DNA of 64,000 nt, from NCBI GenBank assembly GCA_964370815.1, contig CAYJKQ010000001.1, positions 62,001 to 126,000 of the forward strand, given 5' to 3'. The translations under genes were made by a program, and so were the position numbers. Every line of letters starts with the position of its first letter. The first letter of the stretch is position 1. The stretch comes from UBA12087 sp964370815. Its GTDB lineage: Bacteria > Chloroflexota > Anaerolineae > Anaerolineales > Villigracilaceae. Below the pieces are notes generated by a model, which had not been told where the DNA came from, searched no databases, and was given only the letters and a program-made list of their open reading frames with translations. Below are positions 51,386 to 60,017 of the stretch, in pieces.

Positions 51386-53806
51386 TTAGGGATTGGAGCC
51401 GTAAGTGTATCGGTAAACGGTGTATATTTCGAAAATATGACGTATGTAATCACGTGTTTCAGAATAACGGATCACTTCTAAGAATAGGTCTGGATCATTT
51501 CCTGAAAGTTCCTTCCAAATGCCGGCATTTCCAGGGCCAGCATTATAGGCTGCCAGGGTAGCAAATAGATCTCCCTCAAAATAGGTGTTATTTGAGGATA
51601 GATAAGCTGTCCCCAAGCGGATGTTAATATATGGCCGGTAAAGATCTTCCGTTACATAATTAAGTGGCCAACCGAGGTTGTCTGATATAGATTGCCCGGT
51701 GGACGGAATGATCTGCATCAATCCAAGCGCACCAGCGGATGAATGCACAAATCCTTCAAATGAACTTTCCTGCGTAATGACACTAAACAAAAAAAGTGGA
51801 TCAATCTTGAACTCATCCGCATAAGGAACCACTAGATCCTTGAAATAAGGGCCGTAATTAATGTGATTAAAAAAACGAGGCGCTGTCAACATTTGTGTAT
51901 AGGTTTGCAAACCAGCAAGTCTCAGCAATTGCCGGGTAGATTCGATTGCCACCCGATATAATCCAAGCTCATGGAGGTAGTTTGTCAGACGATAACAGTC
52001 GATCGGATTATTGGCGACAGCTATACGTAAATCTTCAAATTCAAGACGCGCAAGGTCATAAAGTCCCAACTCCCATAATTCAGTTCCACGTATAAATCGA
52101 CTATCAGTTGTTAAAGTGCTCACTCCAGACAAATCAGTTTCAGGAGGCAGATTGAAAGTAACCCGGATCCAGGTTTCAGCTTCAGACCGTTCGCTGGCTA
52201 TGTCATAAGAAAGGTCGATAGAAACAGGAGATTCGAAATTGGATATACCGAGAATAATATTACGAGCACGTTCACTGTAATAGCCGGTTGGATCCAAACC
52301 TGCAGAAAGTTGGAATGATCGTTGTGCGGAGTTGTTATCTAACAGTGCCAGCTGGGTTTTACCGATCCATAAATATGCTCGTGCCTGGTCTTCCGGTAAA
52401 CTTGAAAAGATCAAGGCTTTTTGAAAAATAGTCAGTGCACGATCGTATGCACCTAATCTATTTAGGCTTATGCCTGCATTGAACATTGCCTCTGGAACAA
52501 GTTCGCTGGTTGAGTAATCGACTGCCAATCGCTGCCACGTGGAAGAAGCGGATTCTAGTTGTTCATCCCGCTCAAGAATCCTGGCAGCAGAATTAAGGTA
52601 GTAGGGAGAGTTTGAATGAGTGGGGAAGTTATTTGTGAAATCCAATAGAGACTCTGCTGCACTTGTGTAATCATCCAAATAACCCCAAAGAGTATATGCA
52701 CGTTCATCCCAAGCAGATTCCCAGTAGTGATTATCTGGGTAATTGTTGATCAATTGAGTCCAATTATCAACAGCTTGTTTATATTCTCCATTTTCGCGCA
52801 TTATTAATGCCAGAAAATGGAGTACTGTGCCATCATGATCTGGATTGGTTATCAGAAATCGATTAAAGGCAGCCAGAGCGACTCCGTATTGACCTGCAAA
52901 ATAATCCACTAATCCTCGATCAAAATCATCGACAGGTACACCTGCTTCTACCAGTGCAACCAACGCAGAATAGGAATCATAGGATAGTGGATATTTTGAG
53001 ACAGTATCCAAAAAGTATGAATAAGCCTGGTCTGTTTGACCTTGAGCTAGATATGTCTGACCTATTCGGAAATCCATTTCTGCTTTGAGGTAATCGTTGC
53101 TCGTGCGTGTGGCAATATCCTCGTATATGGAAAGACTGGTGGCAATGTCTCCGATTGCGGAATACATCCTGGCGATTTTTATCTCAAGCTGAAAAGTCTC
53201 TCCTATGCGTTGAGAATTTAAGGAAGCCTGATAAGAAGCCAAAGCGTCGGAATAATTTCCACTGTTTTCAAGTGAATCTCCGAGAAATTCTTGAATATAA
53301 GCATCAATCACACCGGGATTGGATGATAGATAATCTGAATAGGAATTAGCCGCCTCCGAATATCTATGAAGAGCATCATAATTCTGACCTAAAAGAAAAA
53401 ATCCATGCCTGGTATGTTTTGAATTGGGGAAACCGGATAATAATTGATTAATATAAGTTACGGATTGATCATAATATCCGGATAAATATTCAACTCTCCC
53501 GAGACCCCACAAAGCGCTTGCATGAACCTGATCATCATTATAGGATGCTGAGAATGCTTTTTGATATTCCTGCCTTGCGAGTTGATAATCACCATTAAAT
53601 AGCGATCTATCACCATTGGAAATTTGAACCTCGGGAGTTTGTGTAGGAGTTGGAGTGAGAGTAGGTGATGGAGCAATGGAGGTTGGTGCGTTTGTCTCAG
53701 AAGTGATGGTTGGTACTTCGGATGGGTCTATTGTTATGGCTGGTCCGTTGCATCCAATCAAGTTTAATGCTATCAAAAAAACCAGGGCAATTTGAAGTTT
53801 TCGCAT
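51386..53806 (-). CDS. lipoprotein lytic transglycosylase with TPR array
   Basis: Cleaves glycan strands of peptidoglycan. A lipobox signal (LIALNLIGC), a Thr/Pro-rich linker, and about 15 degenerate tetratricopeptide repeats (about 65-560) precede the catalytic SLT domain (about 650-800), with ITQESSFEGF (catalytic Glu), GALGLMQIIPSTG and AAYNAGPGN, the Slt70 pattern. It has 806 residues. The gene's -10 box ends only about eight bases upstream of the ATG at 53806 and there is no ribosome site, implying a leaderless transcript. Confidence 0.9.
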   Translation of the reverse strand: MRKLQIALVFLIALNLIGCNGPAITIDPSEVPTITSETNAPTSIAPSPTLTPTPTQTPEVQISNGDRSLFNGDYQLARQEYQKAFSASYNDDQVHASALWGLGRVEYLSGYYDQSVTYINQLLSGFPNSKHTRHGFFLLGQNYDALHRYSEAANSYSDYLSSNPGVIDAYIQEFLGDSLENSGNYSDALASYQASLNSQRIGETFQLEIKIARMYSAIGDIATSLSIYEDIATRTSNDYLKAEMDFRIGQTYLAQGQTDQAYSYFLDTVSKYPLSYDSYSALVALVEAGVPVDDFDRGLVDYFAGQYGVALAAFNRFLITNPDHDGTVLHFLALIMRENGEYKQAVDNWTQLINNYPDNHYWESAWDERAYTLWGYLDDYTSAAESLLDFTNNFPTHSNSPYYLNSAARILERDEQLESASSTWQRLAVDYSTSELVPEAMFNAGISLNRLGAYDRALTIFQKALIFSSLPEDQARAYLWIGKTQLALLDNNSAQRSFQLSAGLDPTGYYSERARNIILGISNFESPVSIDLSYDIASERSEAETWIRVTFNLPPETDLSGVSTLTTDSRFIRGTELWELGLYDLARLEFEDLRIAVANNPIDCYRLTNYLHELGLYRVAIESTRQLLRLAGLQTYTQMLTAPRFFNHINYGPYFKDLVVPYADEFKIDPLFLFSVITQESSFEGFVHSSAGALGLMQIIPSTGQSISDNLGWPLNYVTEDLYRPYINIRLGTAYLSSNNTYFEGDLFATLAAYNAGPGNAGIWKELSGNDPDLFLEVIRYSETRDYIRHIFEIYTVYRYTYGSNP

Positions 53807-53813
53807 ATACAAG

Positions 53814-53875
53814 CTTATAATGCTGAAATTATCCTATGTCAATGTTTTGACAAACTGCACCTAGCGTGTTAAACT
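53814..53875. promoter_or_regulatory. divergent promoters with back-to-back -35 boxes (slt / mtnA)
   Basis: Two near-consensus promoters share this region. Plus: TTGACA (53847-53852), 17 bases, TAAACT (53870-53875). Minus: TTGACA (53837-53842), 17 bases, TATAAG (53814-53819). The -35 hexamers form an inverted repeat, TGTCAATGTTTTGACA, with four bases between. Confidence 0.75.
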
Positions 53876-53891
53876 CTTTATTTGAGCAATG

Positions 53892-53916
53892 GCGCTCTCG
53901 ATCGAGAGCGCTTTTT
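53892..53916 (+). terminator. terminator-like hairpin in the mtnA leader
   Basis: A perfect 20-base palindrome (53892-53911, half-site GCGCTCTCGA) is followed by TTTTT (53912-53916). It lies about 10 bases after the predicted mtnA transcript start and 28 bases before the ATG, so it may attenuate or protect the mRNA and not end an upstream gene. Confidence 0.65.
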
Positions 53917-53944
53917 CATGTGTGTCCGAAGAAGAAATCAATCG

Positions 53945-54985
53945 ATGAGAACTGTTTATTGGGATTATGACAAAAATCTAATTAAAATGATCGATCAGCG
54001 CAGGTTACCTAGCTCGCTGGAATTATTTACATGTGGTTCATATCAGGAAGTTGGGACCGCAATTCGAAATATGGTGGTCAGAGGTGCACCTGCGATCGGG
54101 GCAAGTGGTGCTTTTGGGTTGGCTTTAGCTGCGCAACAATCAACTGCGTCTTCTCAAGATGAATTGATTGCAGACTTAAATGTGGCAAGAAAATTCCTTG
54201 AAAATTCTCGACCTACTGCAATCAACCTGTCATGGGGTTTGAACCGGGTCATGGATGTGATGGATGGTTATGCTGGATCTTTCGACGGATTGCGAAATTG
54301 TCTTTTACAAAAAGCACAAGAAATTGCTGATGATGATGTTATCCTAAATAAACACATGGCTGAAATTGGTGCAAAATTAATAGAAGATGGAGATACAATC
54401 ATCCACCATTGTAATACAGGTGCACTTGCGACGGTTGATTGGGGAACCGCGCTGGGAGTAATTCATACTGCCCATGAACAAGGAAAGCGAATCCATGTGT
54501 TGGTGGATGAGACCAGGCCGCGCTTGCAAGGTTCCAGGCTGACTGCCTGGGAATTGGATCAATATGGGATACCCTACGAGATTATCAGTGACAATATGGC
54601 AGGTTTCTATTTAAGATCTGGAACGGTAAATAAAGTTATGTTTGGCGCCGATCGGGTCACAGCTAATGGCGATGTCGCCAACAAGATTGGTACGTACATG
54701 TTGGCTTTAGCTGCAAAAGATAACAGTGTGCCTGTGTATGCCATTCTCCCTACTTCCAGCATTGATTATTCATTAAAGGATGGTGATATGATACCAATTG
54801 AAGAGCGTCCTGAGGAAGAAGTATTGGATTTATTTTTTGAGGGTGAAAGGGTAACACCATTAGGGGCGCGCGCCCGAAATCCAGCCTTTGATGTTACACC
54901 CAATCGCTTGATAACAGCGATTGTCACCGAAAAAGGTTTGGTTTATCCACCTTATAAACACAATTTGCTAAAGTTATTGAGTTGA
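53945..54985 (+). CDS. mtnA: methylthioribose-1-phosphate isomerase
   Basis: Converts methylthioribose-1-phosphate to methylthioribulose-1-phosphate in methionine salvage, the step after MtnP. The 346-residue protein starts MRTVYWDYD, as relatives do; the longer frame to 53882 passes through the leader hairpin. It has VRGAPAIGASGAFGLAL, the catalytic Cys in HHCNTGALAT, the acid Asp in FGADRVTANGDVANKIGT, and the C-terminal RNPAFDVTP. MtnA is related to eIF2B alpha. It begins a run with pfkB and ahcY. Confidence 0.95.
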   Translation: MRTVYWDYDKNLIKMIDQRRLPSSLELFTCGSYQEVGTAIRNMVVRGAPAIGASGAFGLALAAQQSTASSQDELIADLNVARKFLENSRPTAINLSWGLNRVMDVMDGYAGSFDGLRNCLLQKAQEIADDDVILNKHMAEIGAKLIEDGDTIIHHCNTGALATVDWGTALGVIHTAHEQGKRIHVLVDETRPRLQGSRLTAWELDQYGIPYEIISDNMAGFYLRSGTVNKVMFGADRVTANGDVANKIGTYMLALAAKDNSVPVYAILPTSSIDYSLKDGDMIPIEERPEEEVLDLFFEGERVTPLGARARNPAFDVTPNRLITAIVTEKGLVYPPYKHNLLKLLS

Positions 54986-55030
54986 TGGTATTGTTATCTG
55001 GTATGAAAAATTTTTGACAGGATAGACATC

Positions 55031-55984
55031 ATGGATATACTTCTCACCGGTTCTGTTGCCTATGATTACCTGATGACCTTCCCAGGTTTGTTTAAAGAAC
55101 AGATTCTACCCGAAAGGTTGGAATCCATTAGTTTGTCTTTCTTAGTGAATTCAATGTCGCGTCAACGAGGAGGCGTCGCTCCAAATATAGCCTACACTTT
55201 GGCTATGCTTGGTGAACAACCTTTCTTGATGGCAACAGTTGGGGAGGATTTTTCCGATTACCGGGATTGGCTGGAAAGTAAAGGAGTTGATACATCATTG
55301 GTTCAAGTTATCCCTGGCGTGTTCACAGCCTCATTTTTTGCGACCACAGATCAGGTTAATGCCCAGATTGCCAGCTTTTATCCAGGCGCCATGGCTTATG
55401 CAGCAAAACAGAGTCTTAAAACTATCGAAGAAAAACCTGATCTCGTCGTTGTCTCACCCAACGACCCTGAGGCGATGAAAAAATTCGCAGCCGAGTGCCG
55501 TGAATTAGATATCCCGTATTTATATGACCCTTCTCAACAAATATTACGTTTATCAGGTGAAGAAATCCTGAGAGATATGGAAGGCGCTCATTTTCTTTTT
55601 GTAAATGATTATGAAAGTGGATTAATTATGAAGAAGACAGAATTGGATTTGGATGAGATCCTTAAGATCGTTAAAATTGTGGTGATCACGCGCGGTGAAA
55701 TAGGTACAAGTATCTATGCTGATGGATATGAGCTTGAATTACCCATTGTACCGCCAATCCAAATCGTCGATCCTACCGGTGTAGGGGATGCCTTCAGGGG
55801 AGGATTTCTTGCAGGTTACTCGAAAGGTTGGGATTGGGATGTTTGTGGAAAAATGGGTGCTTTAGCTGCAACATTCTGTCTTGAGAAGAAAGGTACCCAA
55901 AATCACACTTTTACTACTGATGAGTTTGTGGGGAGGTTTCGCAAGCATTTTAATGACGATGGATTATTGGATGAATTGATCTAA
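55031..55984 (+). CDS. PfkB-family kinase, probable adenosine kinase
   Basis: Ribokinase-fold kinase of 317 residues. It shows GGVAPNIAYTLAMLGEQ (about 47-63) near the substrate lid and the signature DPTGVGDAFRGGFLAGY (about 247-263, catalytic Asp in GVGDAF). The location between mtnA and ahcY suggests it phosphorylates the adenosine released by AhcY, driving SAH cleavage. The PfkB substrate cannot be fixed from sequence. It is 45 bases after mtnA and 83 before the ahcY GTG. Confidence 0.85.
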   Translation: MDILLTGSVAYDYLMTFPGLFKEQILPERLESISLSFLVNSMSRQRGGVAPNIAYTLAMLGEQPFLMATVGEDFSDYRDWLESKGVDTSLVQVIPGVFTASFFATTDQVNAQIASFYPGAMAYAAKQSLKTIEEKPDLVVVSPNDPEAMKKFAAECRELDIPYLYDPSQQILRLSGEEILRDMEGAHFLFVNDYESGLIMKKTELDLDEILKIVKIVVITRGEIGTSIYADGYELELPIVPPIQIVDPTGVGDAFRGGFLAGYSKGWDWDVCGKMGALAATFCLEKKGTQNHTFTTDEFVGRFRKHFNDDGLLDELI

Positions 55985-56067
55985 TTCATAGATTGTCGCA
56001 TCCTGTATCTGGTTATTTATTTGACTCTGCAGCAAGCGAAAAAAGTAACTTAAAAAGGAGAATAATT

Positions 56068-57327
56068 GTGGAAAAATTTGATATCAAAGACCCTTCATTA
56101 GCTGAAGGTGGACGTAGACGGATTGAGTGGGCGGAGAGGGAAATGCCAGTTTTACGTTTGATCCGTGAGCGCTTTGAAAAAGAAAGACCTTTAAAGGGAT
56201 TACGTGTATCTGCTTGTTTACATGTGACATCTGAAACAGCCAACTTGATGCGGACCTTGCATGCCGGTGGTGCAGATGTGGTGTTGACAGCTTCCAATCC
56301 TCTATCCACACAGGACGATGTGGCTGCTTCTTTGGTAAATCACTTTGAGATCCCAACTTTTGCGATCAAAGGTGAAACTAACGCGATATATTACAAACAT
56401 ATTACAGCAGCTCTGGACCACAAGCCCCATATGACCATGGATGATGGTGCCGATCTGGTCAGTACCATACATAAAGACCGGCGCGAATTGCTTGCTGATA
56501 TTGTTGGTGGAACTGAAGAGACGACAACTGGTGTAATCCGGTTACGCGCCATGGCTGCAGATGGTATGTTAAACTTTCCCGTTATAGCAGTTAATGATGC
56601 CATGACCAAGCACTTTTTTGATAACCGCTACGGAACTGGTCAATCAACAATTGATGGTATCGTGCGGGCGACCAATATTTTGCTGGCAGGTAAGAATTTT
56701 GTGGTTGCTGGTTATGGCTGGTGTGGCCGTGGACTTGCAATGCGTGCTCGCGGAATGGGCGCAATCGTAATCGTTACTGAAGTCGATCCATTGAAAGCTC
56801 TTGAAGCTGTTATGGATGGGTATCAAGTAATGCCTATGGCAGAAGCTGTCAAAGTTGGTGAAATATTTGTGACCCTGACAGGTGACATCAATGTGATCGA
56901 CAAGGAACATTTCGAAGGGATGCGCGATGGTGCCATAATTGCCAATTCTGGTCACTTTAATGTGGAGATCAATATTCCTGCCTTGGAAAAAATGTCAACT
57001 GCTAAATCATTGGTTCGCCCTTTCGTTGAACAATATGATATGCCCGATGGTCGTCGTATTCATATCCTCGGCGAAGGTCGCTTGATCAACCTGGCTGCAG
57101 CAGAGGGTCACCCAGCTTCAGTGATGGATATGTCATTTGCCAATCAGGCATTGAGCGCTGAGTACATGGTTAAGAATGCGGCCAAATTGGAAAAGAAAGT
57201 TTATTCAGTGCCTGAAGATATCGATGCCGAGATTGCACGTTTGAAACTGAATGGTATGGGTGTTTTAATAGATGAGTTAACGAATGAACAAGTAAAATAC
57301 TTGAATTCCTGGGAAGAAGGAACCTAA
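56068..57327 (+). CDS. ahcY: S-adenosylhomocysteine hydrolase
   Basis: Reversibly cleaves SAH to homocysteine and adenosine, removing the inhibitor of methyltransferases. A GTG start follows AAAGGAG with seven-base spacing; the frame extends 25 codons upstream without a site. The 419 residues have VSACLHVTSETANLMRTL, AVNDAMTKHFFDNRYGTGQS and the NAD site VAGYGWCGRGLAMRARGMG. EGRLINLAAAEGHPASVMD matches the C-terminal signature. It is followed by a terminator. Very confident. Confidence 0.96.
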   Translation: MEKFDIKDPSLAEGGRRRIEWAEREMPVLRLIRERFEKERPLKGLRVSACLHVTSETANLMRTLHAGGADVVLTASNPLSTQDDVAASLVNHFEIPTFAIKGETNAIYYKHITAALDHKPHMTMDDGADLVSTIHKDRRELLADIVGGTEETTTGVIRLRAMAADGMLNFPVIAVNDAMTKHFFDNRYGTGQSTIDGIVRATNILLAGKNFVVAGYGWCGRGLAMRARGMGAIVIVTEVDPLKALEAVMDGYQVMPMAEAVKVGEIFVTLTGDINVIDKEHFEGMRDGAIIANSGHFNVEINIPALEKMSTAKSLVRPFVEQYDMPDGRRIHILGEGRLINLAAAEGHPASVMDMSFANQALSAEYMVKNAAKLEKKVYSVPEDIDAEIARLKLNGMGVLIDELTNEQVKYLNSWEEGT

Positions 57328-57356
57328 AATTAATAAAATAGCAATAAATTAAACAG

Positions 57357-57393
57357 TAACCCCTCTCCAAAAAAAGAAAAATGAGAGGGGTTA
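57357..57393. terminator. terminator after ahcY (bidirectional)
   Basis: An 11-bp perfect stem (TAACCCCTCTC / GAGAGGGGTTA) with a 15-base A-rich loop lies between convergent ahcY and the YbaK-type gene. On the plus strand the 3' side reads TTATTATTTT. The minus-strand context is less T-rich but usable. Confidence 0.85.
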
Positions 57394-57412
57394 TTATTTT
57401 CCAATACACTCG

Positions 57413-57898
57413 CTACGTTTCTCTAACTTGAACAACCCTGGCGGTTGTCATTGTTTGCAGATCCTTTGGGGTTAACTCAAATACAGCATTTGGAGTACCT
57501 GCTGCAGCCCAAAGAGTTTCATAATTAAGCAGGTCTTCATCAATATAGGTTTCGATCTTATTGGCATGCCCAATGGGAGGAATTCCTCCGATGGCGAAGC
57601 CGGTAACAGCGCGCACAAATTCCGGATCTGCGCGATCGATTGGTTCACCTGTCAAGTTGGAGATTTTTTTTACATCCACACGATTTGCACCACTCGTTAG
57701 AACAAGTACAGCTTTTGAGGAATTATGACATCTAAAAACCAAAGATTTTATGATCTGTCCTATTGTGCAGCCGACCTGCTCTGCTGCATCCAAAGATGTT
57801 CGTGTGGTTTTTTGAAACTCAATCACCTTACAATCATAACCTAAACTCTCAAGATGTTTCTGTATTTTATTAGCTGATGAACTTAATCCATTATCCAT
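57413..57898 (-). CDS. YbaK/EbsC-family aminoacyl-tRNA deacylase
   Basis: Edits mischarged aminoacyl-tRNA, in this family typically Cys-tRNA-Pro. The 161 residues show GCTIGQIIKSLVFRC with the catalytic-type Lys of the YbaK fold, SGANRVDVKKISNL and ATGFAIGGIPPIGH-like TGFAIGGIPPIGH (about 103-115). It is one of three minus-strand genes in a row (nitroreductase, methyltransferase, this one) with a 20-base gap. Exact substrate not determined. Confidence 0.9.
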   Translation of the reverse strand: MDNGLSSSANKIQKHLESLGYDCKVIEFQKTTRTSLDAAEQVGCTIGQIIKSLVFRCHNSSKAVLVLTSGANRVDVKKISNLTGEPIDRADPEFVRAVTGFAIGGIPPIGHANKIETYIDEDLLNYETLWAAAGTPNAVFELTPKDLQTMTTARVVQVRET

Positions 57899-57917
57899 TT
57901 TCTGCCTCGATCTAATC

Positions 57918-58589
57918 TTATATTTTTACAGCAGTAACAATTTCAACTGGTAAACCCCACATTAGTTGAATTGAAGAATTGGAAACTGAAAATCCGGTTT
58001 GTAGTATTAACGGGTGGATATTAATGGGTCGGCAATCTACAAGAGATGGGAATGTCTTGTGGAACCATTCATAAATTCGGACCGGAAGAGATTCTTGTTT
58101 GGCGAGACAAACAATTCCAATCCTGCCTTCTTTTTTTAGAACACGCCTGCACTCCATCAATACCAACGGGATATCTGGTGAATTAAAAAGCTCCAGCGTA
58201 AAGCTCAAAAGGATTGCTGAAAATGATCCTGAATTATAAGGTAATTGACAACCATCCCCCAATTGCAGGAAAATAGAATTAGGAAAATCTGATTTTCTTA
58301 TACGCATGAATGATTGTGCTAACATTCCTTCTGAAATATCCAATCCAATAATTCGACCGCAGGGACCTACAGATCTGGCTAATGAAAGCAAACCATGACC
58401 GGTTCCGCAGCCGATCTCAAGTATTATCTCTCCAGGCTGGGGGAGGAGTTTAGTGATCCCAAATTCCATGAATTTTCGCTCGCTGGTGCCTGCCATAAGA
58501 TCATACCAGTGACTCATCCTGTTATAAGAGCGACGAGCCTCATGTTTTGTGCGGTAGACACGGCTTGTTTCGATGTTATTCATTAACAT
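57918..58589 (-). CDS. class I SAM-dependent methyltransferase
   Basis: The 223-residue protein has motif I ILEIGCGTGHGLL (about 53-65) with GLDISEGMLAQSF, then PYNSGSFSAILLSFTLELF and KKEGRIGIVCLA. It resembles UbiE/MenG-like enzymes (demethylmenaquinone methyltransferase family), but the substrate is unproven. The ATG overlaps the nitroreductase stop (TGA within ACTGATG), so the two are coupled. It would generate SAH, the AhcY substrate, as by-product. Confidence 0.88.
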   Translation of the reverse strand: MLMNNIETSRVYRTKHEARRSYNRMSHWYDLMAGTSERKFMEFGITKLLPQPGEIILEIGCGTGHGLLSLARSVGPCGRIIGLDISEGMLAQSFMRIRKSDFPNSIFLQLGDGCQLPYNSGSFSAILLSFTLELFNSPDIPLVLMECRRVLKKEGRIGIVCLAKQESLPVRIYEWFHKTFPSLVDCRPINIHPLILQTGFSVSNSSIQLMWGLPVEIVTAVKI

Positions 58590-59356
58590 CAGTTCAAACC
58601 AAATCCTTGATCTTCGATCTCTTTACGCAAACCTGGGCGAATGATCTTTGAGACCCTTCGAGCTGTATGCTCCAACCATCCATAATTTTCCATTTCCCCA
58701 TTTTGATCAGGGTTGTTTACCGGTCGGTTATCATATATTCCTGTTTGGATCATGACTTGATCATATTCCAATAGTGCTTTCCCATAAGCGCTGGTATCAT
58801 ATTTTTCCCAATGTAGGATCGCCTGCAAAGGAAGGCGGGGATGCGTCTGTTTTTCGCCTAAAGGCCACCCAATTGTCATACCGGTAATTGGAAAAACCAA
58901 TGATGGCAATTCCAACAATCTGATCACTTCCCGAGGATTATTGCGTATGCCTCCAATATAACAAATCCCTAGTCCGAGCGATTCAGCCGCAAGGGCAGCA
59001 TTTTGTGCTGCAATGGAAGCATCCACTGCAGCGATCAGGAAATTTTCAAAATACCCTGTGTTCTGTTCATAATTACGCATCTGGCAGACTTTCTGGAGAC
59101 GTGCTAGATCCGCACACCAGGTCAGGAACACCGGAGCACTTCGGATGTGTTCCTGGTTGGAAGATATTTCGGACAATTTCTCGAGAATTTTAGGCAAAGT
59201 TGTAACAACAACACTATAGCTTTGAAGATTAGATGAAGTTGAAACTCGCTGCCCAGCCGCGATGATGGTTTCGATCAGATCAACCGATACTGGCTCGGAT
59301 TTGAATTTCCGGATGGAAGAATGTTTATTGATGAGTTCGAGTACTGGGTTGATCAT
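58589..59356 (-). CDS. NfsA-type nitroreductase / FMN oxidoreductase
   Basis: Flavin-dependent NAD(P)H oxidoreductase of the NfsA/FRP class. The 255 residues begin LELINKHSSIRKFKSEPVS (FMN contact), and have STSSNLQSYSVVV, AVDASIAAQNAALAAESLGLGICYIGGIRNN and TGMTIGWPLGE. The long C-terminal region is typical of NfsA. The physiological acceptor is unknown. The gene heads a three-gene minus-strand group. Confidence 0.9.
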   Translation of the reverse strand: MINPVLELINKHSSIRKFKSEPVSVDLIETIIAAGQRVSTSSNLQSYSVVVTTLPKILEKLSEISSNQEHIRSAPVFLTWCADLARLQKVCQMRNYEQNTGYFENFLIAAVDASIAAQNAALAAESLGLGICYIGGIRNNPREVIRLLELPSLVFPITGMTIGWPLGEKQTHPRLPLQAILHWEKYDTSAYGKALLEYDQVMIQTGIYDNRPVNNPDQNGEMENYGWLEHTARRVSKIIRPGLRKEIEDQGFGLN

Positions 59357-59439
59357 TGTATTATCTCCATTATTAATACCAATTTTCTATAAACGTAAGA
59401 TCAGCTACTTGGAAATATTATACTGATGGATTAAAGAAC

Positions 59440-59983
59440 AACCGCTCATAAAAAAGCTGAGGTGATCTTCAAACGATCGGTCATTTGGATCTTAAGCTTG
59501 CTGCACACTTTGGTAAATCCTGACTTGTTGGTGAGCCATGCAGGTTAATTCAATGATCGCTTGGGAACCCGCATGAGGAGGATCTAGGCTTTGTTGAGTT
59601 ATTGATCCCATACCATCACCCGAAATCATTTGTATGCTTTATCAGCAGTCCCAATCACTAGTGCCATTATTTTCTCCCTGTCATTGTTCTTCAATTTCTG
59701 TCCCAGGTTCCAGATCTGTACCTAGTGGGATCGAAATATCTACAACTTAAAGGAGATCATAAGAACAATCATCCACCAGATTTGTTGAAAAGTATTGAAA
59801 AGCAGGACTGGGTAACAAAGGAGTTGGTTTGGATAAGGGGTAAGAAGTTGGCAGATTATCCAGTTTTGGTGGATTATTAGACGATTGGGGTGAAGTGATT
59901 AAGTTGCAACCGGTTATGAACAAAAAAAGTGCGAATAAAAAGATGGACACACCGCAATTTTTTTGAGAATGAGGTGCATCCAT
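59440..59983 (-). pseudogene. decayed Nbr1-domain lipoprotein
   Basis: The first 78 codons (59747-59983, minus) give an intact lipoprotein signal, SIFLFALFLFITGC, and a Ser/Pro/Leu linker, then a TAA. Reading on in the same frame restores VVDISIPLGTDLEPGTEIEE and MISGDGMGSITQQSLDP, the pattern of the Nbr1-like (Ig-type) domain common in Anaerolineae lipoproteins (family form: D-x-T-x-P-D-G-T...PG...W...GTCTW...SGD). Further stops occur at 59681, 59642, 59639 and 59492. No indel is needed, so it is a pseudogene broken by substitutions. The tract 59357-59439 holds nothing recognised. Confidence 0.8.
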
Positions 59984-60017
59984 CTAATGAAATCCTTTCT
60001 TGGATTGATAAATCGAT

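Noticed and set aside
53882..53944. Longer mtnA reading from TTG at 53882
   Set aside because: The translated part runs through the terminator-like palindrome and is absent from the normal family start MRTVYW.
53876..53944. SAM or related riboswitch for mtnA
   Set aside because: The space between predicted transcript start and ATG is about 65 bases and contains only one palindrome, too little for a known SAM aptamer.
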